From: Ruminiclostridium herbifermentans
Lineage (GTDB): Bacteria > Bacillota > Clostridia > Acetivibrionales > DSM-1351
Assembly (NCBI RefSeq): GCF_005473905.2
Contig: NZ_CP061336.1
Coordinates: 3,588,501 to 3,652,500 of the forward strand
Direction of reading: 5' to 3'
DNA: 64,000 bases
The translations under genes and the position numbers were made by a program. Below, piece after piece: positions 18,507-28,279 of the stretch (the stretch's first letter is position 1; each line of letters begins with the position of its first letter). Under the pieces are notes generated by a model. That model was not told where the DNA came from. It worked only from the letters and a program-made list of their open reading frames with translations, and searched no databases.

Positions 18507-18555
18507 CCAGTTACAAACCTCGGATTTGCTCGACTAATATCCACAAATTAACTGG
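18507..18555 (-). ncRNA. Candidate structured leader of mtnP
   Basis: In the minus-strand mRNA, CCAGTTA pairs with TAACTGG around a second hairpin CAAA-TCCGAGG-TTTG, ending about 45 bases before the mtnP start. It could be a small regulatory leader. I do not recognise it as a SAM or other known riboswitch. The rest of 18462-18834 contains nothing I can name. Confidence 0.35.
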
Positions 18556-18834
18556 GAATAATATATTGCTCTTCGATAACTAAATTCAAGCTATAGAATT
18601 TAATCAATGCTTGTGTAATAATAATCTTATGAGGATGGCTATGAACTCTAGGACATACTATGTTACTTCTGTTTAAGTCAGTTCTCCTAGCCTGAAGTTA
18701 GCTTTATACCGCTGTTAGTATATATTACTGACTGAACTTCATATCCATTAAGTTTATTTATACCGTACAAAAAAGTAATTTCAATAAAAATTATTATACC
18801 GATAACCACTCCGCCTAACTTTTCTATTTATCTT

Positions 18835-21800
18835 CTAGCCTTTGCTATCCAATATACAGTTTTTCTCATTTTCGATACCCACTACTTTATTGATGAATTC
18901 CTCTAAACTTATGTGAAGATTTTGAGACATCAATTGAAAAATATTAATTAATGTATTAATAATTTTCAATATTAAGTCCTCTGAAAATAATCTTTGTATA
19001 TAAGAAAGTTCAAATATTACTGTCTCTGCTGAAGTTACACAACTAAAGTATATTGGGGTTCCCTCCGGATTTTTCCCTAACTCAATTGTTTGAATATATC
19101 TATTATCATAAGGAATTCTTACATTATAATCTGAAGTAAAGTTAAAAATAACTTTAAACAAATCTCCTCGTACCATATCATTAATATCCATACTTGTAAA
19201 AATATCATCAATTTCCAAATCGGAGTGTTTTAGAACATCTAAAAACTCCTCACTTTGAGCAACTAAAATATCTTTTATTGTAAGCTTATTGTCAAGTTTA
19301 CACCTCATAGGAACAAGTTTAGTAAATAAACCAATTACAGATAATTCAGACATATGCTCTCTATCACAACCTATTACATTTGTACCTATGATAATGTCTC
19401 GTTTATTTTCAAAAGCACTTAAAAGAAGAATAATTGATGAACTAAAATAAATATATTCTGTAATGCCTATATCGTTACATTTGTTTCGAATTAAGTCCAA
19501 AGTTCTTTTCTCAATAATAAACTTTTTTTTCAATACCACATCATCATTATGTAGTATCAATTTCTTATCGCCCTTATCAGGTGATAAACAAACCGGATGA
19601 TCTCTTCTATACAACTTCTTTTTCCAAAATTTAATGCTTTCCTCACTCTTCTTTAAACATACTGAATTATAGTAGTGGTATACATCTCTTTTTATCTTAG
19701 GTAATTCAATGTTGTTGTAATATGCAAACACATCATTAATAAAAATACGTAAAGACATAAAATCAAAAATAGCATGATTAAAATCAAACAACATAATTTG
19801 ATTCAAATTAGTATCTTCAAATAATGTTATCTTGAATAAAGGTAGTTTCGACACATCAAAATATTGAACATATTTTTTGAGTTCTATTGTATCAACGTCT
19901 TCTTCTACTTTAATAAACTCAAAATATCCCGTGCAATTATCGTGTCGTTTCATCTTATACTTACTGCTGACCTTGAAAAAAGTTGTTCGAAGCATGGAAT
20001 GCCTTAAGACCATTTTTTTTAAAGCGTTTTCAAACAAACTTGCATTCAGATATAGAGATGATTTAACAGCATAGATCATATTACATTTATCTGCTGAAGT
20101 ATTATCTGATTCACTTTTTCTTAATTTTGCTTCATAGTCTAATACGATTTTTTGCATTGTATTAGCAAAGGCTTCATCCGCTCCTTCTATAGACAATTTT
20201 TCAATCTTTTCTCCTTTTATAGCCTCTTGCCTTATTTTATCTGCTATGTCGCCTATACTTTCGCAACTAAGTATATTTATCATACTAATCATGACATTCC
20301 AATGATTTTTAATTTGCGAATTTAATGTCATAGCAGCTAAAGAATCGCCACCCATACTAATGAAATTGTCATATAACGTTAGTTCCCTTACTTTTAATAC
20401 TTCTTTACACATTTTTAATAATTCTTCAGAATAATGATCAACAATAAATTCTTTGGATATTGTATTTGTTTTGAGTGCACATATCCTATAGTCTGGTAAT
20501 TTGCTTTTATCAAGTTTCCCATTTACTGTATATTCAAAATTTTTAACTGGAACAAAGTAATTTGGAATCATGTAGTATGGAAGATACTTTTTACAATGCG
20601 TTTTAATTGTCTCATAAGAAACATTATTTCTATCCAAATAGTAAAGTACCAAGACATCTTGCTCATTTTCTCTTACTACTATTGCTTTTGCTAAGGTGAT
20701 ACCCTTAATTTCTTTTATGATATCTTCTATCTCAGATAGTTCAATCCTAAAACCTCTTAACTTTATCTGATCGTCAACTCTTCCAAAATACTCAATATCT
20801 CCAGAGTCAGTATATTGTGCTATGTCTCCAGTTTTATAAATTCGTTTGTTCTTATCAAAGGGACTTTGAATAAAACTTCTATTTGTTAGTTCTTGTTGGT
20901 TTACATAGCCTACTGCTAATCCATCACCACCTATAAACAATTCACCTTTTACTCCTATAGGACATAATTCTAGGTTTTGATTTAAAATATACACCTGTGT
21001 ATTATAAATCGGTTTGCCAATTAGCATTCTATCCATTTCGCTCACAGAATCACCATTTATTTCCATGACTGTTGAATAGACACACGTTTCTGTTGGACCA
21101 TAATAATTAAGTAAAGTATACTGATTACCTTGAACTAATTCAAAATATCTTTTACATAACCCCAGCGGCAATGCCTCTCCACAAGAAATTAAATATCGTG
21201 GAAAGCTATGCATATTAATAGTTTCATTATAATTAAGCTGTGCTTCTAATCTGGTAGGGGTAATTTCTAAGCAGTGCAAATTTCTTTTGCTCAAATACTC
21301 ATAAAAAAGCTCACATGACATTTTAATATCATCGGGTATAATGTCTAATGTATTCCCTGTCAAAAGTGCTAAATAAATTTGACCAACAGATACATCAAAA
21401 ACAAATGGTGATAAAACACCAATAATTTTTACCTGCTGGTCATGCAATACCTTATCTTTAATAGAATTTACCAAATTAATTACACTGCTCTGTTTAATCT
21501 CAATTCCTTTTGGTTTTCCAGTAGATCCTGATGTGAATAATATGTATGCAGAACCACATTTATTATTTATTTTCTTCACTAAATTTGTATGCTTTTGTAC
21601 AACTAGTGAATTATACGAAAATGATATAGGAAGATTAAGTTTTTCCAATTCCTCTTTCTCAATCTTGTCAAAAACAATTGCTTTTGCCTGAGCTATTTGT
21701 AACATTGATATTATTCTTTCTAGTGGATATACTCTACTTAAAGGGAGATATATACAATTGCATTTAAGAATACTCAATATAGCTATAATATACTCATCAG

Positions 21801-22068
21801 ATTTCTCCATATATATTCCAATTATATCTCCACATTGAATGCCTTGACTTATCATATTTTCTGAAATAATATCTGTTAATTCATCAATTTCTTTATAAGT
21901 ATAACTCTTGTTATAGAATTTTATAGCACACCTATCAGGATATGTTTTTGCACATTTTTGAAAAATTTCTACTATATTTGTACTCTTATCATATTTATAA
22001 TCTGTTTTGTTAATCAAATCTACGATTGCATTAATATCCTTGAATTTGTCTAAAACTTTTCTACTCAT
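18835..22068 (-). CDS. Nonribosomal peptide synthetase module, A-PCP-C order, no thioesterase
   Basis: Residues 20-540 form an adenylation domain with LFTSGSTGKPKG, NYYGPTETCVYS, YKTGDIAQY and the catalytic lysine near NGKLDKS. A carrier domain follows with the phosphopantetheine serine in MGGDSLAAM (about residue 580). Residues about 640-1060 form a condensation-like domain whose usual HHxxxDG signature reads NHAIFDF, so first His and Gly are changed. Manual alignment to GrsA suggests specificity residues D-V-G-E-I-C-Y-V-Y; I do not match this to a known amino acid. There is no thioesterase. GAGG precedes the ATG. It is the last gene of the array, 47 bases after the permease. A phosphopantetheinyl transferase must be supplied from elsewhere. 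Confidence 0.92.
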   Translation of the reverse strand: MSRKVLDKFKDINAIVDLINKTDYKYDKSTNIVEIFQKCAKTYPDRCAIKFYNKSYTYKEIDELTDIISENMISQGIQCGDIIGIYMEKSDEYIIAILSILKCNCIYLPLSRVYPLERIISMLQIAQAKAIVFDKIEKEELEKLNLPISFSYNSLVVQKHTNLVKKINNKCGSAYILFTSGSTGKPKGIEIKQSSVINLVNSIKDKVLHDQQVKIIGVLSPFVFDVSVGQIYLALLTGNTLDIIPDDIKMSCELFYEYLSKRNLHCLEITPTRLEAQLNYNETINMHSFPRYLISCGEALPLGLCKRYFELVQGNQYTLLNYYGPTETCVYSTVMEINGDSVSEMDRMLIGKPIYNTQVYILNQNLELCPIGVKGELFIGGDGLAVGYVNQQELTNRSFIQSPFDKNKRIYKTGDIAQYTDSGDIEYFGRVDDQIKLRGFRIELSEIEDIIKEIKGITLAKAIVVRENEQDVLVLYYLDRNNVSYETIKTHCKKYLPYYMIPNYFVPVKNFEYTVNGKLDKSKLPDYRICALKTNTISKEFIVDHYSEELLKMCKEVLKVRELTLYDNFISMGGDSLAAMTLNSQIKNHWNVMISMINILSCESIGDIADKIRQEAIKGEKIEKLSIEGADEAFANTMQKIVLDYEAKLRKSESDNTSADKCNMIYAVKSSLYLNASLFENALKKMVLRHSMLRTTFFKVSSKYKMKRHDNCTGYFEFIKVEEDVDTIELKKYVQYFDVSKLPLFKITLFEDTNLNQIMLFDFNHAIFDFMSLRIFINDVFAYYNNIELPKIKRDVYHYYNSVCLKKSEESIKFWKKKLYRRDHPVCLSPDKGDKKLILHNDDVVLKKKFIIEKRTLDLIRNKCNDIGITEYIYFSSSIILLLSAFENKRDIIIGTNVIGCDREHMSELSVIGLFTKLVPMRCKLDNKLTIKDILVAQSEEFLDVLKHSDLEIDDIFTSMDINDMVRGDLFKVIFNFTSDYNVRIPYDNRYIQTIELGKNPEGTPIYFSCVTSAETVIFELSYIQRLFSEDLILKIINTLINIFQLMSQNLHISLEEFINKVVGIENEKNCILDSKG

Positions 22069-22115
22069 AAAGAAACCTCATTATAATTCATACTTTTCTG
22101 CATTAATATTAATTG

Positions 22116-22919
22116 TTACAAAAATAATATGTTTATTACAAATGGCAATAAAACAAATAATGCAATAATCTTCTTCTTTGATTTATCAGTAACATCAAAT
22201 CTAAACAAATAGTTAGCAACAATATACCCGATTAAACCCACCGATAATAATACTAAAATACTTAAAAGGCTGCTGTATTTTGAAGGATTTATATTATTTA
22301 ATGCTTCTAGTAAATCCATAGCATACGTCGTGGGTAACAATTCGCTAAATTTGATTAATGACTTAGGTAGTTGACTTGTTGGAATCATCAATCCTCCTAT
22401 TAACATAGAAGGTAAAAATATAATCTGAGCCAAAACCACAGTAACTGAAGTATTATCGGATATGCTTCCAATGATTAATGCTATTCCCGAACACGTTATA
22501 TACACACAAAAGAAAACAATTAACAAACTTATTAAGCTATATTTTGATTCTATATCAAACAACATAGGAGCTGTAAAGAATATAATACAAGACACTATAA
22601 AAGAATGTACTGCTGTAGAAATAGCTGGTACTAATAAAGTAGATATTTTAGAAATACCATTTATCTTATAGTTTCTATAAACACCATCATTACGTGAATT
22701 AACTATTTCATTTGGCATACCTAATAGAGTACTCACTATTACTGAAAATATTATCATTGCAGGAATAAGTGTTTCTGTAGAACCGCCATTAATTTGTGGC
22801 ATTATTCCTCCAATAAATAAGTAAAACACAATAGGGAAAAGGTAGTTCATAAGAAGTAATGTCTTTTCTCTTATCCCAAACAGAAAATTTAAAACTAAAT
22901 GTTTACCAAACGCTATCAT
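22116..22919 (-). CDS. ABC-2 type exporter permease
   Basis: The 267-residue membrane protein has about six hydrophobic segments and the ABC-2 family layout, including the segment PSMLIGGLMIPTSQLP before the last helices. Its ATG overlaps the stop codon of the ATPase gene by one base (TAATG), so the two are translationally coupled. It forms the membrane half of a BcrAB/DrrAB-style exporter. Position beside the NRPS and at the end of the biosynthetic array suggests it exports the product or gives self-protection. Confidence 0.88.
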   Translation of the reverse strand: MIAFGKHLVLNFLFGIREKTLLLMNYLFPIVFYLFIGGIMPQINGGSTETLIPAMIIFSVIVSTLLGMPNEIVNSRNDGVYRNYKINGISKISTLLVPAISTAVHSFIVSCIIFFTAPMLFDIESKYSLISLLIVFFCVYITCSGIALIIGSISDNTSVTVVLAQIIFLPSMLIGGLMIPTSQLPKSLIKFSELLPTTYAMDLLEALNNINPSKYSSLLSILVLLSVGLIGYIVANYLFRFDVTDKSKKKIIALFVLLPFVINILFL

Positions 22920-23812
22920 TATACATTTCTCCTTCCAGCTGTCAATTCAACAAATTTCTCTTCAAGGGATTCTCGCTCAATTCTCAAGTCTACTAGTGTA
23001 TCTCCATTGCTTTCAATAAGGTTTAATATTTGAGATACCTTTTCACCTGGCATATTCGAAATAAATGTATAATAATCATCCACACACTCTCCATCAGAAT
23101 TTTGCAGACTATTTCCAACAGTACGTACAAAAATCTTACTATTTTTCGATCCCATGGCGGTGATTTCCTTAGGTGTACCTTCCACTATCTTTTTGCCCTT
23201 CATCATAATAAGTATTCTACTACAAAGTTTTTCTGCTTCTGCCATATCGTGTGTGGCGAGAATGATTGATGTACCATTACAGCTAAGAGTTTTCATCACC
23301 TCGTGTAATTCTACCCTTGCTTGAACATCTAAAGCAGCGGTTGGCTCATCTAAAATAAGAACTTTAGGATTATGTATAGTTGCCAAAGCTAGAACTAATC
23401 TTCTTTTTTCTCCGCCTGAAAGGTCTTTATATTTTTTGCGGAACTTCTCATTCAATCCCAACCTTTCTACAATTTCTTGATTAGGTTTAACATTATGACA
23501 TGCTGCGAAGAAATCAATTGCTTCTTTGACAGTGATAGATGAAGGTAGTCCTGAAGACTGAAGTTGAACGCCTAAAACTTGCTTAATCTTTGCACTATCT
23601 TTGATAGGATTATATCCACATATTTCTATAGTACCACTATCGGGTATTCTTAGTCCCTCTACACATTCAAGTAAACTTGTCTTTCCTGCTCCATTTGGTC
23701 CAAGCAATCCAAATATTTCGCCTTCATTTACCTCAATACTGATATTGTCTACAGCTACATAATCTCCATAACTCTTTCGCAAATTATCAATTCTTACTCG
23801 TGCTTTCCCCAT
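22919..23812 (-). CDS. ABC transporter ATP-binding protein (drug-export type)
   Basis: The 297-residue protein has all ATPase motifs: Walker A GPNGAGKTS, Q-loop region QLQSSGLP, signature LSGGEKRR, Walker B VLILDEPTAALD and the switch histidine in LATHDM. A C-terminal extension of about 80 residues is typical of DrrA/BcrA-like exporters. It pairs with the overlapping permease gene. The start at 23812 has only a modest site (GAGGATTGG, rather distant), and the 189-base gap before it is the largest in the array, so a local promoter is possible. Confidence 0.92.
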   Translation of the reverse strand: MGKARVRIDNLRKSYGDYVAVDNISIEVNEGEIFGLLGPNGAGKTSLLECVEGLRIPDSGTIEICGYNPIKDSAKIKQVLGVQLQSSGLPSSITVKEAIDFFAACHNVKPNQEIVERLGLNEKFRKKYKDLSGGEKRRLVLALATIHNPKVLILDEPTAALDVQARVELHEVMKTLSCNGTSIILATHDMAEAEKLCSRILIMMKGKKIVEGTPKEITAMGSKNSKIFVRTVGNSLQNSDGECVDDYYTFISNMPGEKVSQILNLIESNGDTLVDLRIERESLEEKFVELTAGRRNV

Positions 23813-24001
23813 CGTTTTTTAATCACCAATCCTCATTTTTTAATTTTAACCTTCTCTTTTATACTATGTAACAGCTTGTCATTTAAACCATCTGCAATAC
23901 TGCTAGCTTACTCTGAGGTAAGCATCCTTCTTGTAACTGCCCACAATGTAAAAACTCTAAGCTCCACTTAGTAATATCCTAATTACAAGGTTATATAGAT
24001 T

Positions 24002-24211
24002 TTAACACTTTTTACAAAATTCCTCAACACTAATAAATGTATTAATGACTAATGCGATAGCAATTACGTTAATAACTTCTTTAATATCACTTGTATCAAT
24101 AACAATTAATGCTAACCCAGCAACTGAAAATGCAAATGCTACTATCCTCAATACTAACCTAAAATATTTTTCTATTTTTTTCTTCATTACTTTTTTATAG
24201 TGATTAAACAC
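24002..24211 (-). CDS. Small membrane protein, unknown
   Basis: The 69-residue product starts at a GTG with GGAGGAAGATA directly upstream, a strong site that makes it a real gene. A basic N-terminus (KKVMKKKIEKYF) is followed by two hydrophobic segments (VLRIVAFAFSVAGLALIVI and VINVIAIALVINTFISV) and a CKKC end. I do not recognise a family. Lying between the radical SAM gene and the ABC exporter, it could be an immunity or transport accessory protein; that is only inference. Confidence 0.7.
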   Translation of the reverse strand: MFNHYKKVMKKKIEKYFRLVLRIVAFAFSVAGLALIVIDTSDIKEVINVIAIALVINTFISVEEFCKKC

Positions 24212-24252
24212 TATCTTCCTCCTGTATAGATTTTTGAATCGTACTCATTTCA

Positions 24253-25953
24253 TTATTTTACTGCGCATAACATTTTAAAAAGTTTAGCAGCAGAATCGCC
24301 TTCTGGATTTTGCATTCCATTAATTATTTTAAGTTTTCTACTATTTTGTTTAACTATTTCTTCAAAACTCCTTCCGTTTATTTCATTAAACCCATATAAC
24401 TTTGAATTAGAAGTCTGAACATCCGTATGCTCATTTCTATACATTTTTAAATTGTAAATTAGCAAATCCCTATAATTAGTATTATCTTTAATCAATTCTA
24501 TCCCATATCTTTCTGGGAACCTACCAATTAAGCTATTAGGCACAACAAAATATTCATTTACCCAAAAATAATTAATATACTTTTTATTTCTTGTTATGAA
24601 ATCACTTGTTTCATTGAAATCTTCATCAAGCTCTTGCGGTAATCCGATAATAACCTCTATGTCTGACCAAATTTTCAAATCATAACACCATTTTAAAACT
24701 TGCTCTGCATGATCCAAATCAATTTGCTTATCTATCAAATTAATAATCTTTTGACTTCCTGATTCAAATCCGAAAGTCAATTTCGTACAACCAGCCTTCT
24801 TCATTAATTCAAGCCTCTCATAAGTCAGATTATTAAATCTACCACAATCAGACCAATATATTTCGAGGTTTTCATCAATTACCTTATTGCAAAACTCATC
24901 AGCAAACTTGCCTGAAAAATTAAATGCATTATTTAAGAAATAGAAATATTTGGTATTATATTTAGCTATTAATTCTTTAATATCTTTAATTACTTGATCT
25001 GGATTGCCACCTACAATACTTCCTCTTTCGTAATCACTCTGAGTACAAAAAGCACAGCTATAAGGACAATTGTAATTAAAAATATATGGTAATATTAATT
25101 TTTCGGTAACATCTTTTCTTTTCATTCTATTATATTTGCTAACGATAAGTCCTGGACTATCAAGATAAGCATCTGGCCACTTATAGTTATAAATTAAATT
25201 TTCACTAATCGCTTTCTGTTTTTTTTGTTCTGTCCCCTGCTCATCTATCATGCACCTGGTATAAAAAGACATGTCTAAGTCTCCCCAATCAGGTTTGATA
25301 ACTATTGGTTTTTCAGTTTTATTTGAAATAATTTCACCATCCACTAGGCGAACCATACCTGGAAGTTGATTAAACCAATCCTCATCCTTATTCTCATCTA
25401 AGCCCTTGATTATTGCTTCTATAACCTTTTCGCCAGGGCCATTTACTATAAACTTAAATTTACTTAATACAATTTCCCACATTTCTTGAAAAACACTTTT
25501 AAAAATGTACAGAAATGATACGTTATTTCCACCAATTTCAACAGGCTTATTATATTTTTTCTTTAAATACTTAGCTAATATAAAACCTAATTGCATTTGA
25601 ACAAATGAAAAATCGCCGCCTATAGAGACTCCAAAAAAATCATATTCACTTAAATCCATATTCTCTAAAAGAAGTGAAATAAGTCGATCCATTTCTTCAT
25701 CTTCACCTGTAAGAATATAATTCTTAAAAACATCTATATTAAATACCATTTCTAATTGCTTATGATTATACTCATCTTTAAAATTTTTAGATAATGATAT
25801 ATTTAAATCTTTAATGGTTACATTATATCCTTTTTCCTCAAGATACCCACAAATTACGCCGACGCCTAAATTAATTGTAAGTCTTGTTAAGTTCTCCGGA
25901 TACTGTAAACTATTTTCTGATGGTGACATAAGCAAACATACATTTTTTATCAT
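24253..25953 (-). CDS. Radical SAM protein with B12-binding-like N-terminal domain
   Basis: I place the start at 25953 (MIKNVCLLMSP), where GGAGG is 7 bases upstream; a longer frame would overlap the previous gene. The protein has 566 residues. An N-terminal Rossmann-like region (about 1-180) resembles cobalamin-binding domains but lacks an obvious DxHxxG, so it may not hold B12. The radical SAM core has CPYSCAFCTQ (CxxxCxxC), FYFLNNAFNFSG, and LTFGFESGSQ. Members of this class carry out methylations or rearrangements at unactivated carbons, but the substrate is unknown. It follows the hydrolase gene by 17 bases. Confidence 0.85.
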   Translation of the reverse strand: MIKNVCLLMSPSENSLQYPENLTRLTINLGVGVICGYLEEKGYNVTIKDLNISLSKNFKDEYNHKQLEMVFNIDVFKNYILTGEDEEMDRLISLLLENMDLSEYDFFGVSIGGDFSFVQMQLGFILAKYLKKKYNKPVEIGGNNVSFLYIFKSVFQEMWEIVLSKFKFIVNGPGEKVIEAIIKGLDENKDEDWFNQLPGMVRLVDGEIISNKTEKPIVIKPDWGDLDMSFYTRCMIDEQGTEQKKQKAISENLIYNYKWPDAYLDSPGLIVSKYNRMKRKDVTEKLILPYIFNYNCPYSCAFCTQSDYERGSIVGGNPDQVIKDIKELIAKYNTKYFYFLNNAFNFSGKFADEFCNKVIDENLEIYWSDCGRFNNLTYERLELMKKAGCTKLTFGFESGSQKIINLIDKQIDLDHAEQVLKWCYDLKIWSDIEVIIGLPQELDEDFNETSDFITRNKKYINYFWVNEYFVVPNSLIGRFPERYGIELIKDNTNYRDLLIYNLKMYRNEHTDVQTSNSKLYGFNEINGRSFEEIVKQNSRKLKIINGMQNPEGDSAAKLFKMLCAVK

Positions 25954-25970
25954 ATACATTCCTCCAATAA

Positions 25971-26987
25971 TTATGGTAATTTTACCAATAATTCTTTCAT
26001 AGCGTTTATCATACAATCTTGATATAATTCCATATCAGTTATTGTAAAAATATACTTATTGGTAATTTCATTTGTAAACTCCCAATCAACCTTACCATTA
26101 ATATCACATTGGGCTTGTATTTTTTCATATTTAAAAATTGCATTATCCCCAACTGTATCTGCCGCTACAATGTTGCCGCTTTTTGTCACCACTTTACCTG
26201 CGGCTGATAAAATTCCAGCTGTTGACCACATGTTTCTATAGTCATTACAAATTGTATTAAATACTTCACTGCGTTCTGCTTTACTTAAATAATTAAGCCA
26301 ATTAATATCATTACTTTTACCTAGTGCATATGTGAAATAGTTTTTAACACTCTTTGATAAATACGGTAAAATTGCCTCTTGTTTAAATTTGTAATATGTA
26401 GCATATTTTTCAACTGTATAATTATCTACAAAATTCATATGAGATGGTAGCCAATACAACGGACACGGAGCATTAAACACAATATTAAAAGATCTTGGGT
26501 CTAACGAAACGTTATATTCCGTTTTGCTCAAGCTATTGCTGACTCCAGCATTTAAATATATTGCCGCACATTTTTCCTTAAATAGTTCTGGAAACAACAT
26601 AATCGCAATAGCAACATCCTTACATGAACCTACCATCTGTATAACTACCTTTTCATTTGAATTACGCAATGTTCTTTCTATCATTTTTACTGCAGCGAAC
26701 TCATTTGCTTTCTCATTATACATTGATGAATTAACTAAACTGGGTTTAATTTTTGTACCTATCGCAACTGGTACATAACTTCCTGTTATATAATTCATCT
26801 GAGATATGGCAAATACAGCTGGATCTCCATGATTCAGTCTAATTTTAGGTACATTATCCGCTATTATACCAACTAAATTAATTTCATTAAGATAATACAA
26901 GGCAAACTGACATGCCAAATCCCAGTGATCATCTGCATCTAAATGGTGGTGGTATATGTCAGTTTGATGTATTACAATAGGTTTCAT
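25971..26987 (-). CDS. Nucleoside-hydrolase-like protein
   Basis: The 338-residue protein begins with an Asp-rich segment, TDIYHHHLDADDHWDLAC, comparable to the calcium-binding DxDxxxDD of inosine-uridine nucleoside hydrolases. It continues with the family-like VVIQMVGSCKDVAIAI. AGGAG precedes the ATG. Such enzymes split the N-glycosidic bond of ribonucleosides. In this cluster it might trim a nucleoside precursor, release a sugar, or dispose of 5'-deoxyadenosine from radical SAM reactions. The spacing of the Asp residues differs from the classic motif, so substrate and even activity are uncertain. Confidence 0.7.
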   Translation of the reverse strand: MKPIVIHQTDIYHHHLDADDHWDLACQFALYYLNEINLVGIIADNVPKIRLNHGDPAVFAISQMNYITGSYVPVAIGTKIKPSLVNSSMYNEKANEFAAVKMIERTLRNSNEKVVIQMVGSCKDVAIAIMLFPELFKEKCAAIYLNAGVSNSLSKTEYNVSLDPRSFNIVFNAPCPLYWLPSHMNFVDNYTVEKYATYYKFKQEAILPYLSKSVKNYFTYALGKSNDINWLNYLSKAERSEVFNTICNDYRNMWSTAGILSAAGKVVTKSGNIVAADTVGDNAIFKYEKIQAQCDINGKVDWEFTNEITNKYIFTITDMELYQDCMINAMKELLVKLP

Positions 26988-27021
26988 ATTCTATCTCCTA
27001 AAAAATTATTCTCTAAAATTA

Positions 27022-28260
27022 TCAATCTCTATTGTTTAACAAGCTTAGTATTTCTTCAGGCTTTTTCAAATTTTCCAGAGTCAATCTATACTGCATTGCT
27101 TTCTCTTTTATTTCCGCTCTATAACCTGCATCATTTGTCATTTTATCAATGCTTTTTAGCACCTTATCAAAATCAAATACTTCCTCCTCTATTACAAGTT
27201 CAAAATAAGGATTATTTTTATGTATTGGTTCCAAAAAGCTATACCAACCTACAGGAAACATTCTATAAGGGTATAAATCATCTATTTTTTCTAATTCTTT
27301 TTTCATCTCATTCGTTATTTCAGAGTTTGAGCTTAAAACAACTCCATTTTTTATATGTAATGAATTAGTCAAAACCATTGCTGGAATCCCTGAACAAGCA
27401 ACCTTTGCTAATGTTGTTGATGTAATATTACGGCTCAAAAACACATCACATGCAATACAATACTTATCAAATAATTTGGGCGAAAGGTTATCAAGGTAAA
27501 TAATGTTCTTATTTTCATTTTTAAATTTTATACTACTGTTTTTACCAACATGAACAATAGTCACCTTCTCCGACATTTTATCTATTAGCCTTGCATACAC
27601 ATTATTGAATATTTCTACGCATTTAATAATTTGGGGATAACTTTTATATGTATCTTGCCATGTTGCTGACGTTACGAGTATAATCGGTTTTTTTTGGGGA
27701 AGATTTAATTCTTCCCTCATCTTTATTTTTTTTTCTTCATCATATTCTAAATATTCGTCAATTAATGAGTAATAAAATTTATCGTCCTCATTTTGCTCAT
27801 TAACATTTGTGATAGGACATGGAACTAATTTAAATCCATATTTATTAATATCAACCTTTGAAGCAATACTCGCCGCAAAGCCATACGTGTCCATTTTTCG
27901 CAGCTTAATAGTCCAATCAAAGTTATCAAAAGTACCTATTCTTCCACTAAATATTTCTAAATCCTTCACAGATAGTCCATAATCTTTTTCGCAAAAATTA
28001 TAGTTTAAAAAGTCAGAAAGAATTACATACTCAGGATGACATCTATTCTCATAATCCTGAAATAAAATGCGATTGATACTCCCTATATTGGGGATCAGTA
28101 CACAATAATTGATGTTTTCTTGCTGAAGTATATTTTTATGGGAAGGAGGTATAAAAAAATATGGATTATAGCCAAACTTTTTTATTCTTTTTGCAAATTG
28201 CAACGCAATTAACAATTCGCCATATGCCCAATAACTAGTAACTATTATTCCAACATTCAT
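27022..28260 (-). CDS. GT-B-like glycosyltransferase, paralogue of the one at 33756 (possibly DUF6365-like)
   Basis: I place the start at 28260 (MNVGIIVTSYWAYGE), preceded by GGAGGAG. The 412-residue protein has two Rossmann-like halves: an N-terminal half with YGELLIALQFAKRIKKFGYNP and a C-terminal half with ILVTSATWQ, VTIVHVGKNSS, SPKLFDKYCIACDVFLSRN and GIPAMVL. This is the plan of GT-B glycosyltransferases that take NDP-sugars. It aligns along its length with the product of 33756-35015. I recall similar proteins grouped as DUF6365 but cannot verify that. With the nucleotidyltransferase gene in the same array, sugar transfer to the peptide product is a reasonable inference. Confidence 0.65.
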   Translation of the reverse strand: MNVGIIVTSYWAYGELLIALQFAKRIKKFGYNPYFFIPPSHKNILQQENINYCVLIPNIGSINRILFQDYENRCHPEYVILSDFLNYNFCEKDYGLSVKDLEIFSGRIGTFDNFDWTIKLRKMDTYGFAASIASKVDINKYGFKLVPCPITNVNEQNEDDKFYYSLIDEYLEYDEEKKIKMREELNLPQKKPIILVTSATWQDTYKSYPQIIKCVEIFNNVYARLIDKMSEKVTIVHVGKNSSIKFKNENKNIIYLDNLSPKLFDKYCIACDVFLSRNITSTTLAKVACSGIPAMVLTNSLHIKNGVVLSSNSEITNEMKKELEKIDDLYPYRMFPVGWYSFLEPIHKNNPYFELVIEEEVFDFDKVLKSIDKMTNDAGYRAEIKEKAMQYRLTLENLKKPEEILSLLNNRD

Positions 28261-28279
28261 ATTAAGAGTATTTCTCCTC

